Source of the DNA: Phoronis australis
Taxonomy: Eukaryota; Phoronida; Phoronidae
Direction: 5' to 3'
Assembly (NCBI GenBank): GCA_002633005.1
Contig: NMRA01000412.1
Location: forward strand, 51,023-72,060
DNA length: 21,038 bases
Shown: positions 18,740-21,038 of the stretch, piece after piece
Layout of the letters: each line of letters opens with the position of its first letter
Position numbering within the stretch: the stretch's first letter is position 1
Notes under the pieces: generated by a model
The model's input: only the letters and a program-made list of their open reading frames with translations
What the model was told of the DNA's origin: nothing
Databases searched by the model: none
Program-made: the position numbers and the translations under genes

Positions 18740-21011
18740 AAAAAAGTGTCGGTATATTGGGCGTAGTCTATAGCTTACGGTATCGAATCACTGCTACGCT
18801 GGCGACAGCATTGTTGTCGAATATTCCGGCGCGCGTGACCATACGCCCAGGACAATTTATATTCAAAATCTTGTTGTGAACTTGGTACTGTTTTTTAAGC
18901 AATGGTGGGGAGCTGCGTTTCAGTGATTGTGACAATCCAGTATTGAGTACGTTGTAGCTCTTTTAACTTTCCCGCGGCCCATCAGAGAAGCACCTATATG
19001 TCACATGTTTGTTCAAGAAACTCGCGTGTTGGTGCACATGACACTCCTGGCGATAAATCAGCTCAAATGCCACACTCTCTTGAAGCTGATTTTCTGCTAT
19101 TTTCTTGTTTTTGAGATAGATATTGATTTGATACGCAATGCTATAAAGAAAGTTTAAAAATGCTTATAATTTAGTCACTTGTCAAAAATATTAATGATGA
19201 TATTTTAAAAGCACTTTAATTTATCTCATAAGAATATTTGATGCTCGACTTCTACCGCTTTAGAGGCAAGTGGTAGGACCCGCCATATTTTCCTTATTAA
19301 AATGACGTAACAATGTGTACAGCAAGAAGTACTTTTCATTTGCATGTGCCAAGAATAGATAGGGAGCACAAAGTGACACCATCGGTCATTCTATATAATA
19401 GCGCTGGTACAAAATATGTCCACTGTGAGCAAGTATCAAATCCTTCTCTGAAACAGTACCAGGGGCCCCCGCTCATCGAGACGGGGTCTTAACATACTTT
19501 CCTCAAGAACTGTAGTGTCGTCACGAGTTAAAACTGAGTGGCACCGAATATCGATTGTTGGCGTAGTCACGGGCCGGTGGCACAACGAGACAAACCGTGG
19601 CTGCCAAAGAACCCCACCCTGCATCATTGTGTTTGGCCTCTGTCGCCCCCCACNCCCCGGCGCTTTACAACTCACTTCATAACGCGCCCCCCGCCCTACC
19701 ACTGCTAGTCGCCAAAAATTTCTCGTTCCATGCACACCGCCCTCTTAGTTATCAGTGTACTGCTACTTTCCTTTTAGTTATTCAGAGAAAATGTTCAACA
19801 ACGTCGGAGTCTCTGCCTGTAGGCATTGGCTATAGTCGCCCCAGGTCCGTTATTGGCTAGCTACTGGTGATTGGCGGGACTTGCCGAACATAAACTGCCG
19901 AATGAGTCGCAGGTCGCATCAGCGCTGTGCATTTATAACGAACTAACCATCAGATGCGAACAGTGAGATTATTACGTGGTGAAACGAAATTTCTCCAAGT
20001 CTTTTCCTTTCTCATCATATTTGTTTTGTTTAGTTATTTGTTGACACGCTACAAGTTGCATATCTTATCCGATCTGACAGACAATTTAGTGATACACTAG
20101 GTGTATTGTGAATAGCTCGAAGTCTATTGTTTGTTGTAACATGACTTAAGATGGCACTTTGGCGGCCATTTTGCACTTTTTTGATTTGCAGAGCAACAGC
20201 TTTTGATTTTTTTTTCTGTGGATAGCTCATTTCAAGTGTTCTCAAAATGTGCCATTTGTTTTTCTCTAGCACTTACCGTTCTAGCGTGTTTGAGATTTCC
20301 AACGTCTGGTCTCAAATCGAGGTTTTGTGCGTAACTTTGGCGTATCATGTACATGTACCTTGACAGATGTGTCTGAAAGTTGCCTTGAAATTTTGATAGA
20401 GCACATTTTGAAAGCATTATTATATAGCATTGCGAAACCCGTTTCTCTGTACAAATGATATATTGTAGGTCTACTCGCACTATTCGAGACAAGGCTACCG
20501 CGCGCAGACGACTATTTTTTTTACTTATTTCTGAGCTGCACTTTGTACGGTATCGTGTTTGTGCTAAAGATTGCATTTTCGTCTGATCGACATGAAATTT
20601 ACGTACACTGTTTATCTAGTCAACAACCCAAGGAATGTCGTCTTTGAGCGAAATTGAACGCGCGATGGCAATGTTACAGCCCTTTTATGGCATGCAGATC
20701 GAGCTCTCCGGAATCCTTTCACCGAAATTCTTAACATATTAGTTATGTTTATAGATCTCCTCACGGCTTATCCGGTATGGCCGGATTTCTTGCTACGGTT
20801 TACTGTTCTCGAGTAATATGATGTTTTCTGATTGGATGACCGCCTTTCGTCTTGAATCTTCAGTGCACTTTCATGATGATTTATCAATCATTAACTTTAA
20901 CGTTAGGCGTCGGGGTCATCAGACATAATACTTGTTTTCGTCGTTGACTTCGGTTTGGTGAAGTGCGGCGCTGAACCGCGATTTCATTTCGCCCATAGAC
21001 CAGGGCGGCGC
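18740..21011. other. Non-coding stretch, one ambiguous base
   Basis: No convincing gene was found. The single N is at 19654, inside a C-rich run, and the ORFs crossing it (19436-19860) look spurious. Two ATTGG (inverted CCAAT) boxes lie near 19850-19875. AAGATGGC at 20148 and GCGGCCATTTT at 20162 resemble YY1 sites in opposite orientation. These could mark a promoter, but no exon supports it. Confidence 0.4.
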
Positions 21012-21038
21012 CAGTGGCGGATTTAGGGGGGGGGGGGG
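21012..21038 (+). mobile_element. hAT-like transposon terminus running into poly-G at the window edge
   Basis: CAGTGGCGGATTTAGGGGGG is the kind of end found on many hAT elements (CAGTGGCG... followed by a G run). It begins at 21012 and the last 13 bases are all G. The rest of the element and its target duplication would lie outside. The call rests on one end only. Confidence 0.45.

Noticed and set aside
19436-19860. ORFs across the ambiguous base
   Set aside because: They cross an N in low-complexity C-rich sequence, are open on both strands and match no family.
20829-20842. CTGATTGGATGACC, also present in the 432 bp repeat
   Set aside because: The shared stretch is only 14 bases with unrelated flanks, so I take it as chance.
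1-21038. tRNA, rRNA or CRISPR array
   Set aside because: No tRNA B-box context, rRNA core or regularly spaced short repeats were found. The tandem repeats at 706-3232 are not spacer-separated arrays.

Overview
The window is animal (eukaryotic) nuclear DNA. It is mostly non-coding and rich in repeats, with split genes, a decayed LINE, DNA-transposon relics and TACATGTA palindromes. The protein families seen are a Shaw-like Kv channel T1 domain, an intronless RING/B-box/NHL protein and a LINE of a type common in marine invertebrates. Together they suggest a marine invertebrate such as a cephalochordate, hemichordate, echinoderm or mollusc. The species cannot be fixed from the sequence. The odd length, the single N at 19654 and the poly-G run at the right edge suggest a whole draft contig.

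Layout, left to right. 1-705 has no recognisable gene. 706-3232 is a repeat block: a ~1.2 kb unit present twice in tandem, itself built from ~432 bp monomers full of TGACC(T) half-sites, ending in AAG/AAT microsatellite and two 62 bp hairpin repeats. 3233-4510 is unassigned apart from a CA/CG alternating tract. 4510-~6110 (+) is a broken LINE holding the back half of the endonuclease and the start of the reverse transcriptase. 6212-6721 (-) is the first coding exon of a voltage-gated potassium channel; its later exons are not in the window. 6722-11525 is non-coding and contains a 156 bp hAT-type MITE with intact 8 bp target-site duplication.

11636-13447 (-) is the one complete protein gene, a 603-residue TRIM-NHL protein with a candidate 5'UTR splice acceptor just before the start codon and a poly(A) signal after the stop. 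14033-15510 is a large nested palindrome: about 720 bp arms, two central hairpins made from four copies of one 16-mer, and a spacer almost identical to the DNA just outside the left arm. A possible first coding exon of an unknown gene lies at 16466-16691 (-). A second, damaged copy of the MITE family lies at 18594-18739, and a hAT-like terminus runs into poly-G at 21012-21038.

The genes are not an operon and nothing shows that they act together. The Kv exon, the TRIM gene and the 16.5 kb exon all read on the minus strand but look like independent transcription units. The most unusual structures are the 14-15.5 kb nested palindrome and the nuclear-receptor-half-site-rich tandem repeat at the left.
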